Of a DNA stretch of 64,000 bases, positions 19,929-28,697 are shown one piece after another. Position 1 is the stretch's first letter. Each line of letters opens with the position of its first letter. The position numbers were made by a program, and so were the translations under genes. The notes beneath the pieces are model-generated. The model searched no databases. It was not told the DNA's origin and worked only from the letters and a program-made list of their open reading frames with translations. This stretch comes from Comamonas fluminis (lineage in GTDB: Bacteria > Pseudomonadota > Gammaproteobacteria > Burkholderiales > Burkholderiaceae_C), in NCBI RefSeq assembly GCF_019186805.1, contig NZ_CP066783.1:2617501-2681500 (forward strand). Reading direction: 5' to 3'.

Positions 19929-22343
19929 CTAGGCAACCACCGCCTTGGTCGTGCCCTTTTCGCCATCGACCAGCACAGTGCCGCCGTAGATGTGGCGAAT
20001 CTTGTAGGTCAGCTTGTCGTTGCTGAACATGGAGCCACCGTTAGGCTGGTCCTGGACAAACAGCTCAGGGTCTTCGCGCCCGTCCAGGAAGCCGATCTCC
20101 AGCACCGGCAACACCATGGGGTCCGCGACCGTGCACCAGTCGTTGCTGTCGGTCCAGTAACTGACAGGGATCACCTCGGGGTTGATCGTCTGGATATAGG
20201 TCTTGTCCAGGTTCTGGCCACGTACAAACAGGTCATAGGCTGTTTCCTGCAGCTCAAACGGCACCAGAATTGCAGCAGGGTCTGTGGCCAGACGCTTGGC
20301 GCTGCCCGCACGGGTCTGCTTGAGCATGGCCATGCGGTGCGCTGAAAACTCTTCAGCCGTCAGCGCCCCAGTGAACAGATTGCCGTGGTCAGCGTGGTAC
20401 AGCGCCTTGGTGTCATAGATCGCGCTGTTGACGCGGAAAAAGTCAAACACGAACTCATAGAGCGTGTTCTTGGCCGCCAGTGCCAGCTCGGTAGGAATGC
20501 GGCGCAACGCTTGCACATCATCATTCTTGATGGCTTCCAGCGTCACGTCTTCGGTACCACCACGCTTGGTCACCGCAAAGGTGGCCTTGTCATCACCAGG
20601 CGAATTCAGGGACTGGTAGGCGGCACCTTGGGCAACTGCAGGCAGGTTTCCATAGCCGCCAATACGGATACGTTCCTGAGTGCGGAAGTCCGTCACCGGG
20701 CCGCTGCTAGCCACGCGTCGCCAGGCATCCAGCTTCGTCAAACCGGTGTAGACAGCCTGCATGCGGCGGGTGATGCTGTCGCCCAGTGCATCGCTCCAGG
20801 TGCTGCTGGTGACCGACTCGCGCATGACGCCAAGGCTTTCTGCCATACGGCCCATATCACAATCGCGCACCTGGCCGGTGACACGACGGTCGCCAGTGAT
20901 CTCGATATAGCACTCGCGCAGCGACTGCACGTTACGGTGTTCTTTGTGAGCCGGGTCGAAGAACGCATTGAGCATGTCACGAATGGAGATGCTACGGTCT
21001 TCGACCGTGATTGCGCCAGAGCCAAAGGCAGGCACACGCACCGTGCCCGACTCGGTCAAGCGGGCCACGTAGTCACCTTCGCCCTTGATCAGCTCGCCCA
21101 CGGCAGCTTCGGTCAGGCGGTCAGCTCCTGCTGTGGCCACCTGGGCCTGCAGACGATCCTTGGATGCCTGGGGCAGTCGGGCTGCGTTGATGCGGTCACG
21201 GGCTGCACCACGCAGCTCAAAGGTCTGCAGGTCGGCACGGGTCAGCGGCGTGTTGTCGACCGCAGCTTCCGTCACGCGCTGTGTGCCAGGCTCGGCCACC
21301 ATGGAGCCACAAACAGATTCATACAGATGGGTGACCTCATCGTCAGTGATGGTGTCCTGATTGACGGCGGCATGCTTCGCCGGGTCTTTGGCCTTGATGG
21401 CCTCCAGCATGCGTTGCTTCCACAGAGGCATGGTCTTGCTTCCTTGTTGAGATTCAGAGGGGGATAGATCGGCGGCGGCTTCGGTCAAACGATCCAGGCC
21501 ACCGCCCGCGCCTGGCTCGACAATCAGATCCACGGAATGCACCTTGAAGAACTTCACGGCTTCGCGCAGGGTTTCGCTGCCGCTGGTGCGTTTACGGGTG
21601 CGGGCTTCTGCGTCGATCGACAGGCCCAACAGCCCCTGCATGCCACGCTTGACGGAGCCAACCATCTTGGTGACCGTCGCATCGCTGGGGTCGATGGCTT
21701 TAAAGGTGCCGACCAGGCTGCCGGTGTCTGGGGTCTTGCCTTCCACAAAGCGCACGCTGTAAATGCCGCCAATCAGGTTGCGAACGTCCTTGCCCTTGCC
21801 CGCACTGTGATCGGCGTCAGACTTGGCAAACACACGCACACCTTCAAACATGGGGGCGGCTTCTCGCAGCGCCTGGTCGGGGTAGTAGTTGCGGTTACCG
21901 CTGCGGCCAGAGCGGATCAGCGTGACTTCGATCGTGCCGTCCTGGGCTTCGCGGAAAGCTGCATCCTCCAGTGACTCGCGCACGACGTCGGAAAGCTTGA
22001 CTCGGCCTGCAGCGCGGTCAGCTTCAGAGATATCGGGGAAGATTGCCGCCGACTTGTCGGCCACGGGCTGAAACTGCGCCACCACCTCTTCGCCTTCAGC
22101 CAGAGCCACGGTGTTATCCGCTCCAACGGTGTAGGCGTAGCTGTAAAGGCGCCCCTTTACCTGTACGACAGCGTGGTCAGGCCAGATGCCACGCATGTCC
22201 ACGTAGTAGTCGCTATTGACCGTCAGGCGCAGCTTGTCGCGCACCGCCTGGCGCACCAGCTCAATCAGCTGGCCATACTCGGAAGTAACCGCCTCCGTCA
22301 GGCGGGCAAAGCCGGTGCCCTGGGGGATGAGCTTGACCGGCAT
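19929..22343 (-). CDS. Prohead protease / major capsid protein fusion
   Basis: An 804-residue protein joining functions that Mu splits among I, Z and T. Residues about 125-240 carry the protease-like part (SGNRNYYPDQALREAAPMFEG, then KSDADHS with the likely catalytic His179, then IGGIYSVRF). Residues about 250-460 are acidic, helical and scaffold-like. The C-terminal 340 residues (from the RDMLNAFFDP block) are the capsid, ending IRHIYGGTVLVDGEKG. An internal ATG at MPLWKQRMLEAIKAK might give a separate scaffold-capsid product. Fusions of this kind are known in some phages. Self-cleavage during assembly is inferred. Confidence 0.8.
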   Translation of the reverse strand: MPVKLIPQGTGFARLTEAVTSEYGQLIELVRQAVRDKLRLTVNSDYYVDMRGIWPDHAVVQVKGRLYSYAYTVGADNTVALAEGEEVVAQFQPVADKSAAIFPDISEADRAAGRVKLSDVVRESLEDAAFREAQDGTIEVTLIRSGRSGNRNYYPDQALREAAPMFEGVRVFAKSDADHSAGKGKDVRNLIGGIYSVRFVEGKTPDTGSLVGTFKAIDPSDATVTKMVGSVKRGMQGLLGLSIDAEARTRKRTSGSETLREAVKFFKVHSVDLIVEPGAGGGLDRLTEAAADLSPSESQQGSKTMPLWKQRMLEAIKAKDPAKHAAVNQDTITDDEVTHLYESVCGSMVAEPGTQRVTEAAVDNTPLTRADLQTFELRGAARDRINAARLPQASKDRLQAQVATAGADRLTEAAVGELIKGEGDYVARLTESGTVRVPAFGSGAITVEDRSISIRDMLNAFFDPAHKEHRNVQSLRECYIEITGDRRVTGQVRDCDMGRMAESLGVMRESVTSSTWSDALGDSITRRMQAVYTGLTKLDAWRRVASSGPVTDFRTQERIRIGGYGNLPAVAQGAAYQSLNSPGDDKATFAVTKRGGTEDVTLEAIKNDDVQALRRIPTELALAAKNTLYEFVFDFFRVNSAIYDTKALYHADHGNLFTGALTAEEFSAHRMAMLKQTRAGSAKRLATDPAAILVPFELQETAYDLFVRGQNLDKTYIQTINPEVIPVSYWTDSNDWCTVADPMVLPVLEIGFLDGREDPELFVQDQPNGGSMFSNDKLTYKIRHIYGGTVLVDGEKGTTKAVVA

Positions 22344-22346
22344 GGC

Positions 22347-22559
22347 TTACTTGGCCTGGCCAGTGAACTTCTGACCGTCGCGGGTGACCACGACCACATG
22401 GGTGCCGTAATCCTTGAAGGACAGCACCTCTTCAGCGGAAATGGGGACGCGCTTTTCTTTGGGCTTGTCCTTGCCATCACCGAGATCAAGGACGATGCGC
22501 TGCACGCGCTTGGCAGCTTCAGCTGCCGTCAGCTGGGTTTCTTTGGTTTCACCAGGCAT
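22347..22559 (-). CDS. Small phage head-region protein
   Basis: A 70-residue protein, 3 nt upstream of the capsid fusion gene. It is charged (GDGKDKPKEKRVPISAEEV) with a C-terminal beta segment THVVVVTRDGQKFTG. The start at 22559 (MPGETKETQLTA) is preferred to in-frame ATGs further upstream. Position suggests a capsid accessory or decoration protein, but there is no direct evidence. Confidence 0.5.
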   Translation of the reverse strand: MPGETKETQLTAAEAAKRVQRIVLDLGDGKDKPKEKRVPISAEEVLSFKDYGTHVVVVTRDGQKFTGQAK

Positions 22560-22633
22560 TGAACACTCCATCGAAGGTAAGCCGCAGGGCACGGCATTGC
22601 GATGGAGTGACTGTGCCGATCAGGGCACAAATG

Positions 22634-22656
22634 AAAAAGGCCCGCGTATGCTGGCC
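22634..22656 (-). terminator. Terminator of the inserted membrane-protein gene
   Basis: Hairpin GGCCCGC (22639-22645) / GCTGGCC (22650-22656) with one mismatch, followed on the minus strand by T5 (complement of 22634-22638). It lies 13 nt after the stop of the 287-residue membrane protein gene and marks that gene as its own transcription unit. Nearly the same hairpin sequence stands at 29912-29935. Confidence 0.75.
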
Positions 22657-22668
22657 TTAAAGCTATTG

Positions 22669-23532
22669 CTAATTAGCTGCGTCTTTTACAGCGCCCAACG
22701 CCTTAGACACACTCTCCTGGCTGTCTTTCAGAGCACGAAGGTGCTTCTTCAAAGCAACGCCAACCATACCTTGGTCCCAATTTACGATGTCCTCTTCCTC
22801 CAAGGAAATTAGAGGGTCAACGACCGAATCATCCCACTGCGAAAATGAGATCACAACTTTCACAGCATCATTTTCCATCCGCGAATATCGCACCAGAACA
22901 CCCAGGTCATGATCAAACTCACAAAAACCAAAATAGTCTCCCCGGTAATTGGAGTCATTTCCATCCTCATCGGGCAATCTGAAAGCCATAGCGAATTGAC
23001 TGCGCCAATATTCTTTATGCTCAGCAGCAATCAACCGAAACATCCTTGTTTCAATCATTGACTCAATCGCTTTTGCTCTTAGTAAATGACGAGCTGTGGT
23101 CGACCAAACGGCTCCCTCTGCTTTTGGACGGCATCCATTCTGACTGAATGCTTTGTAAGCCCACTCATATGTGCTCTTGACTTGGGCAGCCAATATTCCA
23201 TCTTGCTCCAACTGACGATCTTGACGGTAAGTCCGAAAAGCTTGAAAAGTACTGATAGCAATCGCGACAAATGCCAAAGCTGCGAAAAGCGCGTTGACCC
23301 CTCCAAACAAATCTCCCACTTGTCCAAGCTTTGCTAGGAAATGGCACTCACCCTCGGAAACACTGCACATCACTCCAACAGCGTATGGCGCTCCATATAT
23401 GGCCCAAAGGAACCATATACAAAGAACGAAAAAACCCAAAACTACACCGCCAACCAGTACCGAGTGCATCCGCAAAAAAGACTTCACAGGCTTCAAACAC
23501 TCATCAGAATTCTGAATCTCACCAGACTGCAT
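22669..23532 (-). CDS. putAbiC-like membrane protein, cargo gene inside the head operon
   Basis: A 287-residue protein with two membrane segments (about 24-47 and 78-96). The second contains GDLFGGVNALFAALAF, close to the GD(x)FGG(x)NALFxxLAF block of the putative abortive-infection (putAbiC) membrane family. A soluble C-terminal domain of about 185 residues follows. The gene is clearly more AT-rich than the structural genes around it, has its own GGAG ribosome site and its own terminator, and separates MuF from the capsid genes. All this fits a moron. A role in excluding other phages is inference. Confidence 0.6.
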   Translation of the reverse strand: MQSGEIQNSDECLKPVKSFLRMHSVLVGGVVLGFFVLCIWFLWAIYGAPYAVGVMCSVSEGECHFLAKLGQVGDLFGGVNALFAALAFVAIAISTFQAFRTYRQDRQLEQDGILAAQVKSTYEWAYKAFSQNGCRPKAEGAVWSTTARHLLRAKAIESMIETRMFRLIAAEHKEYWRSQFAMAFRLPDEDGNDSNYRGDYFGFCEFDHDLGVLVRYSRMENDAVKVVISFSQWDDSVVDPLISLEEEDIVNWDQGMVGVALKKHLRALKDSQESVSKALGAVKDAAN

Positions 23533-23670
23533 AAACGCTCCCTATCTTGTGACAAGGATTCTAGGCACCTACGTTAGCGTTTAAAGCATCTTTAAATCGC
23601 TCACCATGGCGATAGAAGCAGGTTCCCCACGGGGTAGCCGCAGCCAACTTGTTTAAAGGCGTACAACGCC

Positions 23671-24627
23671 TCATTCCACCCGCCGCCCTGCTTTCTTCGC
23701 AGCCTGATCCAGCGCAGCCTTGCGTCCATCCAGCTGCAGCTCGCGTTCGGTGAAGGGCTTAGCACCAGGCGTCATCACTTTCAAGCTCTTCATCCAGGGG
23801 ATAGAAATGCACCCGCAGTGGATGATCTGCTCGACCGGAGCCTTGGGGTCATGCGGGCATTGCATCATGTCAAAGCCACCCCCAGGGTTGGGCACCTTGA
23901 AGGGCTTGGCTGCCTCAACCACCTGGCCGTCGATGATGTCGTGATTCCAGCGGCTGTGGATCTTGCCGCTGCGCCGCCATTGCTTCCCCAAGCCTGGCAC
24001 CAATGGCTCAGCCTGCAGCAAGCGCTCATTGGCTGCCACCGCAAAGGCGCGGCTGACCTCGGTGAGCACGATGGTGGCCGCCCGCCTGGGCGATTCAGCA
24101 CCCAGAATCTTTTGCACGGCCTGGATGGCTTGGTACGGAGTCTGCGCACCAATGGTGGTCTGGCCCAACTGCTGGCCAATCTTGCGGGCGGCCTCACTAC
24201 CCACATCCTTCAGGCGCAGCGTGCCAAATGCCTTCATTTGCTTAAGCACACCCACGTCGAGCTGAGCCAGTTGCATCTCTACCCTGTGACCAATGATGGC
24301 CAGAGGCTTGTCAATAAAGTCTTCGCCTTGGGTCCATGCCTCCTGCATACGCAGCTCGAACAATGCACCGGCATTGCTGGTGGCTCCCAGCAGCACATCC
24401 TCAATCTGACCCAACAGGCGCGATAGCTGCAGTTGTTGCCAGTCGGCAGGCAAGCCTGCCAGCGTGACCAGTATCTGATCTCGGGCCTGTTTAAGCATCT
24501 GCAGCACTTGCGTCTGACCGGCCAGCAGCAGCTTGGCTCGTTCGCGCAGGCGGTTGGCCAGCTCCACCTCAAACGCTTTATCCGGCTTCTGATCTGGCTC
24601 CAGCTCGTCTTTGCCCTTTTTAGCCAT
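23671..24627 (-). CDS. Minor head protein, Mu gpF-like
   Basis: A 318-residue protein. The C-terminal half shows the Mu F pattern: IVLTEVSRAFAVAANE, then KIHSRWNHDIIDGQVV, then MMQCPHDPKAPVEQIIHCGC. It follows the portal gene as in most tailed phages and overlaps it by 8 nt, which decides the start at 24627 (MAKKGKDELEPD). The family is thought to be needed for early head assembly or is ejected with DNA. Confidence 0.85.
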   Translation of the reverse strand: MAKKGKDELEPDQKPDKAFEVELANRLRERAKLLLAGQTQVLQMLKQARDQILVTLAGLPADWQQLQLSRLLGQIEDVLLGATSNAGALFELRMQEAWTQGEDFIDKPLAIIGHRVEMQLAQLDVGVLKQMKAFGTLRLKDVGSEAARKIGQQLGQTTIGAQTPYQAIQAVQKILGAESPRRAATIVLTEVSRAFAVAANERLLQAEPLVPGLGKQWRRSGKIHSRWNHDIIDGQVVEAAKPFKVPNPGGGFDMMQCPHDPKAPVEQIIHCGCISIPWMKSLKVMTPGAKPFTERELQLDGRKAALDQAAKKAGRRVE

Positions 24628-26131
24628 GGCTTTGGCCCGTTGCTGCAGCCTGGGCCTCCGCCTTTGCCGCAACCAGGTCAGCAGGCAAATTGGTAAAAAC
24701 GTCCGCAGCGGCGCGTTTGGCCTGGCGCGCCTCAGCCTCTTCGCGTGCAGCCTCAAGTTCCGCCTTGGCGTCAAAGTCCTGACCAAAGCGCTGAGCCACG
24801 TCAGCAACGATCTTGAGAGCCGTTTCCTCGGTCATAAGGCCCGCATCAATCATCTGCACGACAGACGAGACCAACTGCTGCATGGCGGCGGCAAACTTGG
24901 TGATATCCCGGTTGAGCAGCTCTGGGAAGACTGCCGTCACCTGCCACTTGTCTTGCGACCAGTCTGGTGTTTCGCCTTTGGTGCGCGCCTGGCACAGCAG
25001 CACATGGCGGCCAATTTCTTCCAGCATGATCCTCAGGAAGGCCTGGCGCATGCTGTACATCTTGAAAGTGGGCTCGCCCATTTCAGCCCCCACAGCCCGG
25101 TTTACATCGCCAGCTCCACCGAACCAGTGCTCTGGCATGGTGCTGCCCCCCAGCACATGGTTTCTCAGTAAACGGGCACTCTGGCTGGTATCAGCCGCCT
25201 GCAGACTGGGGCTCTTGGCCTCCAGCTTCACACTGTCGTTATGGACAAAGGTGCTGTTGGGACCCGGTGGCACAAATGTCTTCTCGTAGGCTTTGACAGC
25301 GTTGTCGTCTGCACCCTTCAGTTCCACATCCCAGACGAAGGAACGCAGATAGCCGATGCGGTCCAGCTCATTGAACAGAAACTCGTCATAGGCATCCAGC
25401 CAGTCCATCTGGCCCAGCAAGTCAGAGCGCCCCCGGCTGCCGTTCGGAAACTTATTGAGCTGGTACAGCAGGCACTCACCATCTGTAAATTCTTCAGCGC
25501 GAATGCGGCAGGTGTTCTCGCTGAACAGTTCGGAGTCCTCCCCCAGCACAATGACGCGGTATTTATATTGACGCCCCCGGTTGTCGCGCTTAGTGACCAC
25601 GCCAATGGGCTGCTCAGGGTTGCCAGGGTCATTGACCACCGTGGCTATCTGGCGCGGGTCCAGGTAGCCTAGGCGCACAAAGCCGTCACCCTCGCGCACA
25701 TTGGCGATATAGCACTGCTCGCCCAGCAGGCCCAGCGCTCGCACCCTGCCTTGCAGCTTGAGCGGCCAGTTGTTGATGGGGTCAGACCAGAACTGGTTGA
25801 TCAGCTTCTGGTGCTCCTCATCCTTGCATTGCAGGGATACGCCCTCCGCCAGCAAATAGGCCAGCGGCAACTCGGTCAGGCGGTTGGCCAGCAGATTGCT
25901 CTGCCACAGATACTCAGCCAGCTTCTGCATGCGATCTTGAGCCATGGGCGCAAGATCGCGCTCATTGATGCTTTCCAGCCCACCACTGAGCCTGCGCCAG
26001 CCTTCCTCCCCATTGCTTTGGGCGCTGACAGCTTCGCGCACAGGTTGCGGCTGCGACGGCACCTCAGATGGTTCTGCCGTTTCGATCTGGCCATAGCCAA
26101 AGGCATTTTTGATGCGTTGAGTCCACGACAT
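24620..26131 (-). CDS. Phage portal protein
   Basis: A 503-residue protein between terminase and MuF. Seen: LPLAYLLAEGVSLQ near residue 90, GLLGEQCYIANV near 133 and GSTMPEHWFGGAGDVNRAVGAEMGEPTF near 330, typical portal-type blocks, with a charged helical C-terminus. It forms the dodecameric DNA channel at one capsid vertex. Two-nucleotide gap to terminase. Confidence 0.85.
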   Translation of the reverse strand: MSWTQRIKNAFGYGQIETAEPSEVPSQPQPVREAVSAQSNGEEGWRRLSGGLESINERDLAPMAQDRMQKLAEYLWQSNLLANRLTELPLAYLLAEGVSLQCKDEEHQKLINQFWSDPINNWPLKLQGRVRALGLLGEQCYIANVREGDGFVRLGYLDPRQIATVVNDPGNPEQPIGVVTKRDNRGRQYKYRVIVLGEDSELFSENTCRIRAEEFTDGECLLYQLNKFPNGSRGRSDLLGQMDWLDAYDEFLFNELDRIGYLRSFVWDVELKGADDNAVKAYEKTFVPPGPNSTFVHNDSVKLEAKSPSLQAADTSQSARLLRNHVLGGSTMPEHWFGGAGDVNRAVGAEMGEPTFKMYSMRQAFLRIMLEEIGRHVLLCQARTKGETPDWSQDKWQVTAVFPELLNRDITKFAAAMQQLVSSVVQMIDAGLMTEETALKIVADVAQRFGQDFDAKAELEAAREEAEARQAKRAAADVFTNLPADLVAAKAEAQAAATGQSHG

Positions 26132-26133
26132 GG

Positions 26134-27810
26134 CTAATGGGCCTTTCTAAACATTCGCGCCGCCTGGCGCGCATAGCGCTCACGGGCGCTTTGTGCCTGG
26201 TGGTTATTGGTGTTACCGCCCTGCGCTGCAGCTGCAATGCCGCCCGTCACGCACAGCATGTACAGCATCTGCACCATGTCGGGACCGTCATCGTGGTCAG
26301 CCTTTGGGAAGTGGCGGAATTGGTCGACCAGCGTGGTCTGGCTGCTGTGCAGGCGGATCAGGCCGTTGTGCATATGAGGCTGCAGGCTCTCAATGCGCAG
26401 CAGCTTGTCAGTGGTGGGGATTAGCGCTCGTGCCGGTACCGGCACACCCAGCTTGGCGCTGCGCTTGACCAGTTCGGTGCGCAGAAATTCCTGGAACTGC
26501 ACCGACTCGAAGCCCCAGACGATGCAGCAGTACTCCCGCTGCAGCTCGATGATGTCGCTGATGATCTTGTCGGGGACGCGCTTTTTGATCTTGGCCTCGA
26601 CCACGTCCATCACGCCGGTCTCGCGGTTGTAGCCGCCAATGCCGATGGCACTGGGGTCACGGCTATTACCTGCACGGCCTAGGCTGGGGTCACAAGCTCC
26701 GTAGAAGATCCACTCCGCCAGGCGGTTCACCCAGAACTGGATGCTCTTGGCAAACGGCGCATCCTCTCCCGCCACCGGGTCGTTCTGCTGCTCGCTGTCG
26801 AAGGCATCGTGGCCTTCACGGGCACGGCGAATCATCAGTTTGACCAGGGGGCGCAGCGCTGGCCAGGACACTTGTGCGCCCAGCTCCATCTCTGCCTGGT
26901 GCTCTTTATATAGAGCCATGGCAGCAGCTTCGCCCTGCTGGGGCGTCTCGGCATTGAGTAGCAAGCCTTCAAACTGCTCCCACAGGTCCATGCGCTGCGG
27001 CCACTGAATGATGGCTTTAAAGACCTTGCGATTCCACAGCGGGTTCTTTAAAAAGCGGGCCAGCACACTGTCGTAGTGCAGCACGGTGCCAACCAGGATG
27101 GCATCCATGGAGTCGTCAGGCGGCCCCAGCGAGAGCACGCTCTTCGTCACAAACAACTGCAGCTTGTCGCGCTGGGCCGGGGTGTTGACGTTCTCGTCGT
27201 TCTCGATATCGTCGCAAATCGCCAGATCAGGACGGTGTGCACCGTGGCGGCGGCCCCGGATCTTCTTGCTGGAGCCAAACGCCTCCACCTTGCGGCCATG
27301 GGCTGTCACGATCACGCCCGCACGCCACACCCGTCCCTGGCCACTGGCCTCGGGGAAGTCACTGGCAATGCGCGGGTTGGCCTCCAGCTCGGCTTTGATG
27401 GCTTCCAGCATCTCGGCTGCCTGCTCGAAGGCGTCCATGACGATGATGGCGTACCACTTGGCTCCAATGACCAGGCACCAGCTCACAAAGCTCATGCTGA
27501 TCTTGGTGGACTTGGCCTCGCCACGCGGGGCCGCAATAGCATCGCGCTGGCCTGCAGGCGTGTTGATGATCTCCGGCAAGCGCTTGTACAGGTACTTGTG
27601 CAGCTCGCTGGGCTCGGCACGGCCATAGTGCGGGAAGTAATTGCGGTCCCAGTACTCGAAGCCATTGACCGGGTCACACACCTTGCGGCGGCGCTCGGCA
27701 ATGGCAGCAGGGTTGGTGTCCCAGCCGTCCAGGTTGGCGTCAATCTGCTTGCGCAGGTCATCGGCCAGAGACGTCAAACCCGCCAGAAAGTCTTTGCTGC
27801 TCTTAGCCAT
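26134..27810 (-). CDS. terL: Terminase large subunit
   Basis: A 558-residue DNA packaging motor. The ATPase part has an unusual Walker A (APRGEAKSTK, about 94-103) and Walker B DLAICDDIEND (195-205). The nuclease part begins near CDPSLGRAGNSRDPSAIGIGG (about 375). It acts with the small subunit and portal to fill heads; transposable phages package by the headful. The start overlaps a small upstream membrane-protein gene by 8 nt. Confidence 0.9.
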   Translation of the reverse strand: MAKSSKDFLAGLTSLADDLRKQIDANLDGWDTNPAAIAERRRKVCDPVNGFEYWDRNYFPHYGRAEPSELHKYLYKRLPEIINTPAGQRDAIAAPRGEAKSTKISMSFVSWCLVIGAKWYAIIVMDAFEQAAEMLEAIKAELEANPRIASDFPEASGQGRVWRAGVIVTAHGRKVEAFGSSKKIRGRRHGAHRPDLAICDDIENDENVNTPAQRDKLQLFVTKSVLSLGPPDDSMDAILVGTVLHYDSVLARFLKNPLWNRKVFKAIIQWPQRMDLWEQFEGLLLNAETPQQGEAAAMALYKEHQAEMELGAQVSWPALRPLVKLMIRRAREGHDAFDSEQQNDPVAGEDAPFAKSIQFWVNRLAEWIFYGACDPSLGRAGNSRDPSAIGIGGYNRETGVMDVVEAKIKKRVPDKIISDIIELQREYCCIVWGFESVQFQEFLRTELVKRSAKLGVPVPARALIPTTDKLLRIESLQPHMHNGLIRLHSSQTTLVDQFRHFPKADHDDGPDMVQMLYMLCVTGGIAAAAQGGNTNNHQAQSARERYARQAARMFRKAH

Positions 27811-27904
27811 GGAGCATGCTCCCCACGCCGATGATCAGCACCAGTGCCTTGCCCCAATGGCCCTCAACCATCAGCCAGAGCGCTAAAAAAGTGATTGCAA
27901 ACAT
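27803..27904 (-). CDS. 33-residue membrane protein between the terminase genes
   Basis: A short ORF: MFAITFLALWLMVEGHWGKA followed by a second hydrophobic run LVLIIGVGSM. It starts 3 nt after the stop of the DUF1804 gene and overlaps the terL start by 8 nt, so it fits the operon exactly. AAGGGG lies about 10 nt before the ATG. It may only couple translation, or be a small holin- or antiholin-like peptide; unproven. Confidence 0.5.
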   Translation of the reverse strand: MFAITFLALWLMVEGHWGKALVLIIGVGSMLHG

Positions 27905-27907
27905 GGC

Positions 27908-28405
27908 CTACCGCCCCTTCGACAGCTCTTCGCCAAAGGGCTCCAGCATCTCCACCAGGGCAGTCAAATGCTGCGGGAAGCGTTGCTGGGCAAAGGCGGC
28001 AAAACGCTGAATGATGTCCAGCTGCACGGCCTGGCGGTCCAGCTCGGGGTTCAGGCGCTTGAAGCTGGACATGGTCTTGTTGAAGCTGTCGCTCATGCTG
28101 GCCAGCGTCTCAGCCCGCTCACGCGGCCCCATCTTCTTGTCATCTCGCAGCAGGTTCATGGTCGCCTGGTGCTGTATGAGGTAATCCTCCAGCAGCTTGG
28201 CCGAGAGGTTTTTGAAGTTCTCGTCGCCCATGGCCACCGCAGCGCGGGCCGTCTCCCAGTCATCGCCCTGGTCTGCGGCTTCCTGCTTCCAGCGGTTGGC
28301 CGTGCTACGGGGCACGCCCAGCTTTTTACAGGCAGCTTCCATGGCCATGCGCTGAAACACATACAGGCCACGTAGCTGGGTGCGTTTTTCTTTTCCGTGT
28401 GCCAT
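27908..28405 (-). CDS. DUF1804 family small terminase (Mu gp27-like)
   Basis: A 165-residue helical protein. The N-terminus MAHGKEKRTQLRGLYVFQRM followed by CKKLGVPRSTANRWKQEA is the DUF1804 helix-turn-helix signature. The family lies next to terL in Mu-like phages and is regarded as the small terminase subunit that recognises phage DNA. The stop and the neighbours interlock with a few bases of overlap. Confidence 0.8.
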   Translation of the reverse strand: MAHGKEKRTQLRGLYVFQRMAMEAACKKLGVPRSTANRWKQEAADQGDDWETARAAVAMGDENFKNLSAKLLEDYLIQHQATMNLLRDDKKMGPRERAETLASMSDSFNKTMSSFKRLNPELDRQAVQLDIIQRFAAFAQQRFPQHLTALVEMLEPFGEELSKGR

Positions 28406-28692
28406 CAGTTCCCCAGGCCACCGCCACGAAAATAGGTTCTGATGCCTTCCACAACCAAGGCCGTGCCCACAGCCACAGCACCACCAGACAGAGCACCAGC
28501 GACAGCGGCCTTCTTCTCAACCTCACGCAAGCGCTCGTCCAGGCCGTTGTAGTGCTCCTCCATGCGCTGCTCCATCCGATCCATACGGCGGTTTTGCAGG
28601 TCTTGCCCATCCTTGAGGGACTGGACCATGCCGTGGATCTGACCGAGCAGCAGCAGCTCTTGTTGGCGTCCGTTGTTGTTTTCTTCGCTCAT
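28405..28692 (-). CDS. Holin-like coiled-coil membrane protein
   Basis: A 95-residue protein with a charged coiled coil (about 15-65, RRMDRMEQRMEEHYNGLDER) and one hydrophobic helix near the C-terminus (AAVAGALSGGAVAVGTALVV). This build is like haemolysin XhlA-type lysis-helper proteins. It stands between the spanin genes and the terminase genes. A holin or holin-helper function is inferred from context. Confidence 0.5.
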   Translation of the reverse strand: MSEENNNGRQQELLLLGQIHGMVQSLKDGQDLQNRRMDRMEQRMEEHYNGLDERLREVEKKAAVAGALSGGAVAVGTALVVEGIRTYFRGGGLGN

Positions 28693-28697
28693 GACGT

